Assembly: GCA_000708835.1 (NCBI GenBank)
Contig: DF237206.1
Span: forward strand, 58,597 to 122,596
Length of the DNA stretch: 64,000 nucleotides
Direction: 5' to 3'
Origin: Klebsormidium nitens
Lineage: Eukaryota; Streptophyta; Klebsormidiophyceae; Klebsormidiales; Klebsormidiaceae
In this document: positions 12,901-25,300 of the stretch, piece by piece
Position numbering within the stretch: position 1 is the stretch's first letter
How the letters are laid out: each line of letters opens with the position of its first letter
Notes under the pieces: generated by a model
What the model was told of the DNA's origin: nothing
Seen by the model: the letters and a program-made list of their open reading frames with translations, nothing else
The model's database searches: none
Program-made: the position numbers and the translations under genes

Positions 12901-15497
12901 CGGTTGAGCACAGATTGCATTTGGGAAGGAGCATACGGACCCCGGTTGCCTGCTCGAAAATCTGACGACGGGGACACACTCTAAAGAAGACGCGAGTCGA
13001 TGAATGTCCGGGTTGCGCGGGTTTTCATGGATGCTTGCATGTCGCGCAAGCCCCTGATCGTATTAGGCTCAGGTTACCAGTGTTGTTGGTAGCTGCTAAG
13101 TTCTCATAGTCTCTCATTGTTTGTTGCATCATTCTCCGAGCTTCGTAGTTAAACCCAGGACTTGTGATTTCGAAATCGAAATCCAGCGTTGGTGCCGGGA
13201 TTGTAAGAGATGTGACAGAACTCGCTCTAGGCTGGAGGCTCTACTAGCACAAATGAACGTTCTGCTGCCACTGCGGACCTCGGATGGAACGAGGAGTCAA
13301 ATTATTGCTTTATTTTCTCAATCTATTTTCTTATCTTTTTCCCCTGCAGGTTCTGCTACATTCCGATGGGCGGAGTGCTGCCCCTCATCCCACAGCGGGT
13401 CCTTGGGATTGGGGGAACTGCTGGCATGGTGCACCCTTCGACTGGTGAGACGTCAGAAAACATGCTGCAAGTGTTTTCCAAGTAACCTCCAGCTGCCAAG
13501 TTTCCGGTGCTTTGTTTGAAGGTGGTAAAGATGAGATCCATTGGGACCGCCAGGTCGGTATCCTCTCCAGGTTTTCCGAGAACGAGCTCGGCATAGAGAT
13601 TTGGGGGCCTTTCTCACGATTCTTACCGAGGAAGTGTCTTCTCGGCCTCGTCTGTCGGGTTCGCGGCCATCGTGATGTACTTTTCTGAGTTGGACGTGGG
13701 AGAAGTTCGTCCTTTCATCCGGAACAATGTTATGTTCTTCCCATCTCATGCTTAACCGCGTAGCAGTCACAGCGCTTGTGTCACAATGAAGGGCTTCCGG
13801 TAAAGTGTCACTAAATATTCAAGACCTTTATTCAAGACCTCAACCGTCCCTCTCCCGGCTCGTATTTTTTGTCAAGTACAAACCAGGCGACCTCCCTTCC
13901 GCCCTGCAGGTTACATGGTCGCCCGCACGCTCGCCGCCGCCCCCCAGCTCGCCGACTCCATCATTGCCCGCCTGAAACCATCTCACAGCGTCACTCACGT
14001 CTCCCAAAATCTTCCCCGGGGGGAGGTCGACCGACTTGCTGCCTCAAACGGCGCTTCGACCAGCGGTCGTTCGGAGACTGCTACGGCGACGCAGGTTCGG
14101 CCGGCGGGGGGTGTGGAAGGTCTGGCCGAGGGCCACGTGGCAGGGGATGATTTATCGGCGGCGATCTGGGCGGACCTGTGGCCGGTGGACCGGGTGGAGC
14201 AGCGGGAGTTTTTCTGCTTTGGGATGGACGTATTGCTCAAGGTTGGTTGTCCTGCAAATAATACAATATTCTCTTACTTTTTTGGAACAGCGGGAGTTCG
14301 TTTGCTCTGGGATGGACGTGCCACTCAAGGTGGGTCGCTTACGCTCTCCTTTTTACTACGTCTCTCCTGTTTCAGGGTTTCTAATTTGGATGTCATAAGA
14401 GGTTTTTTCCCCGGAAGATTCTGAAGACGTATGGCCGCTTTCTAATGTTGAGCAAGCAGCGAACGCCTCAAAATGGTGTACGTCTGTCTTGGCCGGAATG
14501 TAAGAGGTGGCACTTCCTTCCTTTCTGCTGCTGGTGTCCTGCCTGTAAGGAATAACCGTTCGATACCTTTCGTTGGGAGATTGTTGCAGTAGAGCAAAGA
14601 CCGATGGGAGCCGGTCGACGGCGGTTTACCTATAATGTTTCGGAGACGGACGTTCTGGAACGGTCAACCAATTTGACTCGTCGCTTCCTTTCTGGCACGG
14701 AAGCGAAGCAAGGGTTCACTGATCTCGGTATTCGACAGCTAGCTATGCAGAAACCTGGTTCAGGGGCCGTTGAGAAAGTTGGGCCACGTAAAATCAGAAC
14801 AAAAGGAAATTGGAACAGAGCTACCAGATGTCGCGTTCAAATCTTGGCCCCGTCAATCTCGCCAGTCAGAAATATCAGCTCGAACTGCGCAGATTTGGCC
14901 TGGCCATACACCGATGCTTGGGTCCAGTCACGTGATTCTTGCACCACGGAATGTTGGCACCCTTAACGTTGTCTGTCTGCATCTTTGCAAGTTTTGACTT
15001 TTGATTCTTGGTACAATGAGAATGTTCATCGTCGTGGGCTTCCGTCTACAGCTGGACCTGGACGGCACCCGGCGCTTCTTCTCGGCGTTCTTCTCCCTCA
15101 GCCCCTACCACTGGCAGGGCTTCCTCTCCAGCCGCCTCTACTTTTTGGAGGTAAGCGGCCGCTTCTCTCTGGACAAAAGAGCCAGCCATCTCGAATGCTG
15201 GATGGGAAAAGACGGTGCCATGCCCTCTGCAGCGTGAGTTGAGAGTCGAGGCACCTCACGGCTACACTGTGAGGCGCCAGGTGGAGCCAAAATGAGGCCT
15301 GAGAGAAACATGACTCGGTATGGGGTCTTTTGCTGCTCACGAAGAACTGACATTCTCGCTATGCGTGGCTGCAGTTGATACAGTTTGGCCTATCTCTATT
15401 CAAGCATGCCAGCAATACGGCGCGATTGGAGATCATGTGGAAAGGGCTGCCGGGTTTGGGTGTTATGATTCAACATTTAGTGACCATGAAACGATGA
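9978..15497 (+). CDS. LCYB: Lycopene beta-cyclase, chloroplastic
   Basis: The enzyme cyclises both ends of lycopene to beta-ionone rings, giving beta-carotene in plastid membranes. Eight exons: 9978-10670, 11206-11373, 12158-12308, 12705-12816, 13350-13444, 13910-14241, 15052-15150, 15375-15497 (about 590 residues). Phases agree at every junction. A Ser/Ala/Arg-rich N-terminus (about 1-80) fits a transit peptide. The dinucleotide fold GAGPAGLSVAQRA is at 131-143, followed by WPNNYGVWIDEFEAMGL, RPYGRVNRNRLK, VVVDASGHSRSLV, GYQVAYGVLAE, MLFMDWRDTHL and FLYAMP. The catalytic FLEETSLVARPG is rebuilt across the exon 3/4 junction, and is the beta-cyclase form rather than the epsilon type. Then come YIPMGGVLPLIPQR, GGTAGMVHPSTGYMVARTLA, REFFCFGMDVLLKLDLDGTRRFF and a last exon ending FGLSLFKHAS...LVTMKR. 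Land-plant LCYB is usually intronless, so seven introns point to an algal gene. Intron 6 holds a copy of the end of exon 6. Confidence 0.94.
11547..11626 (+). repeat. Two-copy tandem repeat in LCYB intron 2
   Basis: The unit gcgctagcagcgtaggtctt(ccgag) occurs at about 11547 and again at about 11586, with similar gtcataGCGC joints. The period is about 39-40 bases. A third partial gacatagcgcc follows at about 11636. Confidence 0.75.
14284..14335 (+). repeat. Copy of the 3' edge of LCYB exon 6, with acceptor-like and donor sites
   Basis: A 39-nt stretch (14291-14329) reads REFVCSGMDVPLK, against REFFCFGMDVLLK at the end of exon 6 (14203-14241). It is preceded by ttggaacag, usable as an acceptor after a T-run, and followed by a donor gtgggt. 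The length is a multiple of three and the frame is open, so it could be skipped or included as a cassette exon. Whether it is spliced cannot be told from sequence. Confidence 0.8.
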
Positions 15498-16337
15498 CAG
15501 TTGGTACTAGTATTAGATTACTTTAGTCTACATTGATTGAGTGTGAGTTTGAGGTGATTCTAGGTGGAGCGTTTGAGGATCATGCCAGGTTATTGATGTC
15601 ATTCACTTTGGATCCCTCTCGATGATATACCATCAGTCAGGCCTGCGTCCGATTGACTTACACAAATCTTGAGAAGTCTTTTTCAGGCTTCACGAAACTC
15701 GGTGCTATCTAATGTCAGTCCAGGGCTTGCGCATTAGTTGCATTCTAGCGCCGGCGCTTTCATGTGAAAAGTGGTACATGCACTCAGCTGCAAGCTAGAG
15801 TATTCAATCAGCCTAGTACAGACGGTCACCTTGACCGATCGCACAAAGACGCGAGCGATAAAGATTGAAGCATCATGCACATCTACCTATATACACGCTT
15901 GATTCGATCGGATCGACTCGATGAAGCACAACATGCACCACACTTGATATAGTGACTCACTACGCGCATGTACTCTCCTGACTCATGATCCTGCGCTTTC
16001 GCGCAGACCGGACGCAACCAGAAGAGCTAGCTAGGTACGTGTATGCTCGAAGGCTGACGTCAGAAGAATGTAATAGACACCGAGCTTAATCAAGGCAACC
16101 ACACATGTTAAAGCATATATGTGCTTCTGGCCGAATCCGCTGCCAGAGAACATGCACTCGCCCGAAAATTGTGTGCGCTATGGAAGCCTTTGCACTACTT
16201 CGTGCAACTGTGCGATGATGATGAACGATGCGCGCATGGCAACTGAGAACACCAAAATGTCAAAGAGAAGCACATGATCGATCCATGTCACCAACGCGCT
16301 TCTTCTTTTTTGGCGACCTCAACGTCATCTCCAAACA
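15498..16337. other. Intergenic region, convergent ends of LCYB and the SET gene
   Basis: This is AT-richer sequence between two 3' ends. I see no coding potential, only one TGACGTCA octamer at about 16055. Poly(A) signals were not resolved. Confidence 0.5.
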
Positions 16338-19300
16338 CTACGAATCACTCATCATGACGTCAAGAGCACTCTTCTCCGTCCTGAGCGTCCGTATCCACTT
16401 GTCCAATATCCGCTTCTGCCGATGCCGATACACATACACCGCTGCGTTCACACCCTGCGCCGTCAATCTTGTAATCGCCATCTTTCTTTCCACGCTTTCC
16501 ACTGCATACATCGCCAACTCTGCTTCGCCCACTCGCATCCTCTCCCTAGTTGCTTTCCATAGCGCGCGGTCACTCTCCGCATCCCCTCCAGCCATATTTT
16601 CCCGAAGCTCGGGGAGCAACCCTTCCGCCGCCTCTAGTGCCACGTGTCGTGCCTCGTCACTTTCAAGATACGCTTCAAACGCGCCGACTTGGGCGCTCAG
16701 CTCCGCTTTCGCGGCCGCGACCCGCTTCTCGTGCTCCTCCGCCAACGCTTTGGCCTCATCGGTGCCGCCACGCGCGCGCCACTCCGGGGGGCCGACCGCT
16801 TGCAAACCTTTCCATGCTTCCTGCGAGGATTAAACTCCCAGAATCAGAGGTGCTAACCCGCTATAAACCGCCTGTTTAATTAACCGGCCTGGCTCACTTA
16901 CGCAATCTGCAGGTGCCACAATACGGTAGTCGGGCTCCATTCTCAAAAATCTCAAGCAATCTGCCGGCTGTAGATAAGAGGGAGAAGCTTCAAAAGTTCG
17001 TCAAGTTAGTTGTCGTCATAAAGTCGCAGACTCGATTATCTTTGTCATCTAACTTTGCAATCGTCCCCCTCTACTCTCAACCGGCAGGCTGCTCGAAAAG
17101 AGCTGTATTTGCTCTCGTCGTAGGCAGTGACTGGTCAGACCGACTGGAACGTAGCCTTCGTTGCACTCCTGAAAAACTCCGTCAGCTAGACCCTCACATC
17201 CTACGTATTAGAGACGCTACCAATCCAGCAGCTGAGGCAAAATGTAGACAACTCTACGCCTCCGTGATACGTTCGTTCTTCGGCTTCCCCTACAGCTTCC
17301 CCCGAGCAATCTGCCAAGTGTAGTGTAAAGTAACTTAGACTGATATCATTCAGCAACAGACTGACTAACTTAGACTACTTTTTCCACGAAAGCTGGCAAG
17401 TTGCGCGGGAGAGGCTGTAACCGCACAAAGCGTCCGAAGCCACTGACCTTCACCGCGTTTGCCTGCTCCACTTCAAACCGCCCCTCGTCGGTGATCCCAA
17501 TCGTGGCGACCATCATCGCATCGAGCAAGCGTCTGGTCGCCACGAACTCCCCCAAGTAGTGGATCCCGCACAAGTTCGTCGCGCCGCCCAGCTCCTCGCG
17601 GCCAAAATCCAGCCCGCCGCCCTCGGCGCACCCGAACTCGAAGTACGCAAAGTCCCACGGCAGCGCCGGGATGACGTCATCCGCGGAGGCGACGTCAGCA
17701 GCGGAGGCGCTGGGTCCGCTCGTAGTACCGGTGCTGACGTCAGCAGGGGCTGCCACAGGAGCACAGATGTCGCCGCTGGGCGCGGCCCCGCTAACTGAGG
17801 GCTTGCTGACGTGCGTAATCGTGGGAGTGACGTCAGCAGAGGAGGCCAAAACGCATGGCCCAGCATCCGCCCCGAAGTCGAGCATGAGCGACACAGAGTC
17901 GATGCCATCGGTTGGGTTCAGCAGGAGCGCCCCGCCGGAAAGCGCGCACGCCGTCTCGAGCCACACTCCGCGCTTCGGGCCGGCCGCCTTTTTCTTTCCG
18001 GGGGGGTCCGCACTTCTGGAGGTTGATGCATCTCCTGGGGCTCGGCTGGCTGCGGCTTGCGACTCCTTTTCCGGTTCCGGTTCCGTTCCGTTTGTCGACA
18101 CGCCGGCGCCGGAAGGCTCCGTTCTCGGGCGCTTCTTCGCTGGCTTCGCCACTTTCGGCGGGCCCCCCCAGCGGACTTTCACCGCGGCGCCCACAAACGG
18201 CCGGGGGAGGGAGCTCAGGACTGGCGCCAGGACTCGTTTACCCCCCCGGGCCTCGGCCCCCGTTTCGGGGGGTACCTCGACGGAATACACGTCGACGATC
18301 TGCATCGCCCACAGGAACCGCTCCTCGGAAAAGGCTTCCCGGAAAGAGGGGCATCGCGCGTCGATGGCGGGCTCGATGAGCTGCTCGTACTGCTCTCGGA
18401 GGTCCTCGCGGCGAGTGCTGATGACGTCATGCAGGTGCGTGCCGGCGAGCTTCTCCAGGGCGCTGTCGTCCCACGTGACCTGCTAGCAGGGAAAAGAACC
18501 GTTCACAAATTGACACCGTGAGGTAGAGCAAGAGACATAGCGGAGCAAAGAATCCCGTCATTCTCCTGTTGAGAATCTGTTGGGGAGGAGCCAGGAACGG
18601 AGAAGCTTTGCTGGGATTCAATGCAAGCACATTGTGTGGGACAATTGTTGGGACTTAATTGACGCTACGGCAGATGCTAAGAAGCTAAGGCAATAAAAGT
18701 CTTTGGATTTTCTTTGAATCTACCTTCGGAAGTCAAGGACTGAAGAGTGTCCCGCAATGTCAACCAGACAAAGATGCTCAAGCAAGCAGAGAAGCTCAAG
18801 CAAACAAACAGATTATACCAACAATTGTCAGTGGCGTCGAAAGTCCTCCCGATGACGCCAGCCATCTCGATCAACGAAATGCCCGGATCATAATACTCAT
18901 AAGAACCATTGGAGAATTTCCGGGAAAATGTAACTCAGCAGAGAACCGTTCACGCACCGCGGACGCCGGCAGTCGGACCAACGTGTCCACAAAAGCGGCG
19001 AACTCAGAGCGCGGCCCCAGCGACCGCTCCCACATCAGCGAGAGCGCCAACCCCACGTCTTCGGGGCACTTCTTCAGCTGCGCGAGCACTCGTTTCCGCC
19101 CGGGTTTCCCGGCCCCCGACCCCCCCACCGACTCCTCAAGCACCTTTTTGAGTCCCTTGGGGAATTCCCCGGTCAAGAGGGATCCCCCGGGGATGAAGGC
19201 GAGCTTCTGCCCGGCGAGGCAGTCACGAGCGACACGGAGCGCGGGGCGGAGAGTGAAGCCGTCGAAAACTGAGTTGTTTGCAGTTGTAAGAACTGGGGAC

Positions 19301-22300
19301 ACATTCGGGGGGGTAGTCGATGCTGGTTCGGACCTGGCAACTTGCCCCCCCGGGCCGTTTACCGGCCACAGTTCCTGGACGGCGAAGCTCTGGACGCCTT
19401 TTTCCGCGCACCAGGCGGCGTAGTTTGGCTCTCGGTTGTATCCCCCGGGTTTGGAGACCACTGGGCAGCAGCGAGTCACGATGGACGCGGCCATGTCCTT
19501 GAGCGCGTTGAGAGACGCTTCAATGATTTGTTTCTGGCCCACTCTGCAACGAAAAAGACAGAAGGGCGATATTAGACTGGAAAATCAGAATATGACGAGC
19601 CGCTTCAGAGCAATTAAGGTGGTAGTCTTGTCCTTTCTTTGAGAGGTTTTTGTTCAAACGGGCTTGAACTCGTGCATGAGACAAGCGCTGATCGGAAGCA
19701 ACTGCATCGGGGTTAGCCAGGGAGATCGAAACGCGGTCAAGTCCGGCCGTCGTCCCTCCAGTACCTGTGCCCCGCTGACACAGAGAAAGTATTACCTGTT
19801 CAAAGCTCAGTGCTCGACAAGCGACTTTGCAGAGTCGGAGCTGTTTGCTATTGTGGACTGCGGCAGCTCTACCCAAGGCATCCTGCTTGAGATTTTGAGC
19901 CAGACTGTGCGCTTTGGGAAAGTCTGCTGGCGAGCTTACAGCAGATCTGTACGGATACAGTCGTATTTATTTGACCGGATTCGGAGACAATCAGCCGACT
20001 TTGTAGAGAAGTTCCAAGCAAAGCAGCCAACTTCACAGGCAGCCCCTGAGCCCACTCAAAGCAACAGACGTACAATCCGACCTGCCGTTGAGGCGTGTGG
20101 TCTCAGGCTTCTCGAAAGACTTGAACATCTATCAAGAAGTTGCTGACCCGCCGAAGTCTTTGTAAAAAAGCCTCACCCTCTGCACGCATATACGAATGAA
20201 GACATCCTACCTGTTACGGTCGAAACGTGCGCAAATCGCTCAGAACACTGCAAAGCAGAACGAAGGACAGAGTCTGATGACGTAGTCGGACGCACCTGTA
20301 CACAATCGCCCACTTCAACCTCTCCGCCGCATCCGGCGCGTGCGCCCCGGTGACGTCATCCTGCGCCCATATCTCGCGGTGCCCATACGGGTCCCTCCGC
20401 TTCTTCCGATTCTCCCGCTTCTCTAGTTTCCATTTCGCCCGGTGCTCGCGCACCTCCCGCCAACTGTTTCTTTCTTCTTCGTGCATTTCCTCGTCTATTT
20501 CTTGGTCCGACGCACTGGTTTCCGTTTCCCAATCGCTCCGCTTCGACTCGTCCTCAATATCTTCGATTCTGTTCAAGCCAACCACACTCGCCGGCTCTTC
20601 CCCCGGATCGTTGTCCAGATCCGACGGTTCGGACCGAGCCCGCTTTTCCGGCGGATCGCCGTCCGCATCCCGCTCCGAAGCGTTCGATTTCCCCTGAACC
20701 ATTCGCTTCTCTAGAATCGCGATCAGCTTTAGATCGTCTTCGACACTGCCCCCGGCCAGCGAACCACGCGAGCACTCCAAAAGTGACGTCAGCGTGGCAA
20801 CCACCCGCAAATCGAGGTACGGGTACCGTGGGATCACGCCCTCGGTCCCCAAAGCGGGTTTCGTCTTGCCCTCGTTTCCCCCCCCTCCGGCGCCCCCTGC
20901 CGGGGACCCCCCCTCGCGGAGCTTGTCCATTTTCTGCACGCAGGCATATGCCGTCTGCTCGTTCATCGCCAGCAGCCGCGCCGCGTCGAGAAACGCTGCG
21001 GGCAGTGGGTCTGCCATTGAAAGTTTGAACTCGAGCGACCTCGCGCCGAGGCCGTCGATGAGGGCTTTCCGCCACGTCGTGTCTTCCTCTTCGTCGTCGG
21101 ATTCGGAGTCGTCGCTGGGTCGGCCCGAGCCCATCGCTAGTTTCACGACAAAGCGTTCGGCCGGGTTGTTCAGGATGGCGAAACCGTAGCCCTGAAGGAG
21201 CTCCTCGTTGGGCTGATGAAGGAGAAAACCTGGAGTCAAATAGCCTCAAAAAAACTGACGCTTTACGCCCTTGAAAATTCAGGGTTGTGCCACATGAAGG
21301 TCTGAAGTATATCGTGCTCTTCGAGAACAAACACTTCGCACGAGTCTTTCATCAGCTTCAGTCCCTGGGTTGACTTTCGATGGATTTCGGCAGTGACGTG
21401 GCCTCAAGGCCATGCGTCCCGGGCTCTAGCGGCGACTCGTTCTTTGAGCTTGATATTGATGGAATAGATCGACCTTAGTCTCATCAGTCAAAAGTTCAGG
21501 AAGCTGTAGACAGACTTTGAGAGTCAGTTGCCGTCAAGGATGTCCAGATGAGTTTGCTGAGGCCTGCGTTCGTCTCGTCGAGGACTAGACTGAGCTGAAA
21601 TGTTACAGCGGCTTGTGTGGACTCAAACATAAAGCAGTAGCAAAAAGTCAAAACAAGAGCCCGCTAGTCAGTCGAATGAATGTCTCGCCCTGCCTAGATC
21701 CACGGATCAGGAGGCCGGCAACAGTTGTTATTTCTCTTGGCTAAGGGTGCGGATTAATCGACAGAAAAACGACGAGACAACTACAGGGGCCGTGCCTGAC
21801 CTTCTGTCCGTAGTTGTTGAACACGACCTGGCCGGACGGAATGGCTGCGTCCGTCGAAAACGTGACGACGCGCTTGGCCTCGTCAGTCAGCCACGTCAGC
21901 CTGGAGAAGCAGAGGGGAAGGCGTCAGACAGCCTCCTTTTCAGAAGAACGAACCAAGGGAGACACCGAACAGACATCCAGTTTCCGAGGAAGAACGAAAG
22001 GCCAGAATTGCGCGCCGAAGGAGGTGCAGAAGAGCATCCAAAATCCAGTCGGTATTTTCAAAGATAGAGAAGAACAGGACTCAATTGAGATCCAAGGAGA
22101 GAATAGAAAGTAGGACTGTCGCATCGAGAGAACACTTGAAGAATTGAAGCAATGAAAAGAACGGTAAGTCCGAGCTCCATCAAGCAGGGGGCCTGGTGCG
22201 GTATTCAGAGGAGGAGAATGGACTGATCATTGACTTCCAAACGCAGGGCCGCTCAGTCTGAGAGCATCCTCAGATAAAGGGCAAGTGATCTGCTTCGGTG

Positions 22301-25300
22301 ACTTCCCTCGGACCCACAAAGACGTCCATACAGACCAAGTTCCTTCGGTCCAGTCAACCACCTATTCGCAATAGATACTACCCCCAGCCGAACGAAACTA
22401 AGCCGGCAGAAGTTGAGCGTATTTACACCTGCTCCCGGGCTGTGGTCCGGCTTGTTCAAAATGGGCACCAGGGCGAAACAAACCTGAATCACACGAAGCC
22501 AAGCGAGCACAAATTGGGCATATTCCCATGAAGCATAGTCCCACCTCGCCCCGGGGCTGTGATCCAGCATGTCGAACAGGGGCACCAGCGCGATCGTGTG
22601 CCCGGGCCACCACTTCAGTGTGAACGCGCGCGAGAACACCACGCTACGCGCCCACTTCAGATTTTCTCTCGTAACCGTCGCCCAGGCAACGTCCATGTTC
22701 CGCACGTGCGTGGCCATTTCCTCCGGCTCCGACCCGTCGGGGTCCCGGGTATGATCCCCTTTTTTGTCGCGCTCGCGCTGCTGTTGGCTGTTTCCGGTTA
22801 TGGTGTATGGCTCCTCCATTTCGCCCCCGTCGCTGTAATACCAGTCGATGACCTGATCGCAGCAACGGTCCGAACCGTCCGAATCGTCCTTGACGTTGCC
22901 GTCCGAATCGCACGAGTCGTAGCGGTCGCGGTAGACCGCGCGCCCAGCCTGCACAGCATCGGCCGAGGTGAGTGGTTGGCATCTGAATTATCACAGCCAC
23001 CGTTGTGGAGAACCAGTGTATCGGCGAAACTCGTCTGACTTTGTGGATAACAGTTTACGAAAAGCCTCACGATCTTGAAAAGAAGTCTTCCGGAACGACC
23101 GTTGCAGGCAAACCCGTGGACAATTATATCTTACGAGACATTACGCAGTTTAACAGAACCGCTTGTGATTGAGTATCATCTCTCAAGCATGACAAGAACG
23201 GGCAGGACGCCACATTGGCCAGCAGAAATCAGAAGGCACCAGGTGAGAAGAGTCGGTTGCAATGTCAAGAGTAAATCTTTCAATACCTCGAAGACCAGAG
23301 ATCTCAACACTGCCCATCTTACATACTGTAGTTTGCTAGAGAAGATGTCGGGATGAGAAACGCGAGTTCTGACTAGGGTGCAATCAAAGTGAGACATTTG
23401 TGACAAACTCGTCGAGAAGTCTGAAGCGGGACCTTAGAATGATCCCAAGCTCAAGGATGCAACCCAGGAAAAGCGTCGAAGCTGATAGATTCCGCACTTC
23501 TCTCTTCGGAGTGCAAGGTACGAACTTACACAAGTAATCTTTGGAAAGAGACAAATTCCTCGTTAAACTCAGAAGTACAAGGTTTCCATACAAGATTGAC
23601 TAAAGGCCTCACGTTCGGGTCGTCTGACGTCATCTCGAGCACCCCCAGCGAGGCCGCGTAACTCATCCCGTTGCGCGCAGCGTTGAGGAACTTATAGCCC
23701 CACGTGCGCACCAACTCGTCCAGCGCCTCCTCCTCCGCACGCAGGCCAGCCCCAACGCGCGTCCCCGCCACCGCCGCTTTCTCTTCGTCCCTGCAAAAAG
23801 AATAAGGGATTTGAACAAACGCTCTTCTGTGAAGCTTTAAAAGCAGTTTCTGTGAAACCTGACGCACGTTCTCTGCACCGCCGCTTTCTCTTCGTCCCTG
23901 CCAAGGTAGACGGTGAGTTTGTTTCCTGATTTTATTCCAGCTTATGAATACGTTGAAGCAGGCTCCGTTCCTGTGTGCTGGCCCGCCCCGACGCGCGTGC
24001 CCTGCACCTCGCTCCGTGCAAATTTGGACGAATCTCCGTTTTCTTTATTCCTTTCTGAGCAGGCAAGCAGACCGGTTGAGAACGACTGTGCAGCCCAGGA
24101 TGACAAAGAGTCCGGTGAATCAAGCACTTGTTTACTTCACAACCTTAGTGATCTCGCCAGTTTTGAAGGAGCAAATCAACGGACAAATATTTGCTTATCG
24201 CTGAACTAACCCAAGGGCCCTGATCGAGGACAGAGTCTAACAGAAATGAGTAATGAGTCGATGAGTCTTTGAAACGGTTCCATCATTCGGAGCATTGTCA
24301 CTTGCTGTGTAGCATCTTTCCGTGCATATGCCAAGTTCATCGTGCTCTGCTCTTCCACTTTTCCAGGGGGAATATATCGGACAGGGGGGTAAAAACTCAC
24401 CCATACCACAGGGGGGTGGAGAAGGTCTGTGGCAGCATCCTTAAGTATGGCCAGTAGAAGGAGCGCACCCCTTTAGCACGCTCAGAAGCCACAAAGAGGC
24501 AGAGTCTGTAAGGAAAGCGAGCAACTATTGGAGGCCAATTTTTGAGGAGATTTTGCATGACTGCTTGCCTGGAATAATGTTGTGGGCGTGTCACCAACTT
24601 TCTTTCTACTTCACAATTATATTTGCTGTGCGTAGGCGAGTAAGGGAGAAGCGTCGAGGGAAAAGAGCAGAAACATGACAATGTAACCTTCACCCTGATT
24701 TGGAAGGGGTAATTTCAAGTGACAACATCTTTCGCTACTCCAGAGCTGTTCAAAACACAATAGAGATGAAGCGATGATTGTTTCAATACAACGGACACTG
24801 ATAAAATGTTTGCCTTGAAAACATGTAACCAGACCGACTCATTCTGTGGCGGGCAAATCTTGATTGAAGAAACGCTCCTTCATTGCTTGTTGCACCCTGA
24901 GGTGGTTATGTGCGACCTAAAAGGAAGGCTGACTGTGGAAGATAAAATACTTAAATCACTCTCCTGATAAGAGGAAAGTAGAAATGTGGCTGCATGTGGT
25001 GTTAGTCCCATGCTAATATCAGGTGGCAAAAATCTGCTGAAGTCTGGATTCGGTACTATGCAAAGGTTGGCAGCTTAGTACATATGGTTCTTCAAATATG
25101 GGTTAATCAAGAGAGGAGAAAGAAGTAGTAAAGTATGAAAGAGCAAGCAGGAGGTCCTCACAGCGTTCGCTCCGATGCCCCCTCGTATGAGAGGCACTGG
25201 AATCCCGCAGCGAACGGCAGCTCATGGAACGACCTTTGAGCATTCATCTGCAAGAGGCCACCGTGGTGCTTAATGCAAACCTTTCGAATGCTTCCGTGGT

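Noticed and set aside
16913-17323. 136-codon plus-strand frame in SET intron 9
   Set aside because: No domain, and it overlaps the inverted-repeat element; treated as chance.
17370-17447. Read-through end of SET exon 9 (GRFVRLQPLPRNLPAFVEKVV, stop)
   Set aside because: A gtcagt donor at 17447 joins in phase to the exon at 16820, which supplies the expected closing helix. The read-through runs into the MITE-like element.
17559-18521. Overlapping plus-strand frames opposite SET exon 9
   Set aside because: The minus-strand frame gives the SET module and correct splice phases. The plus-strand frames are low-complexity Arg/Pro/Ala translations.
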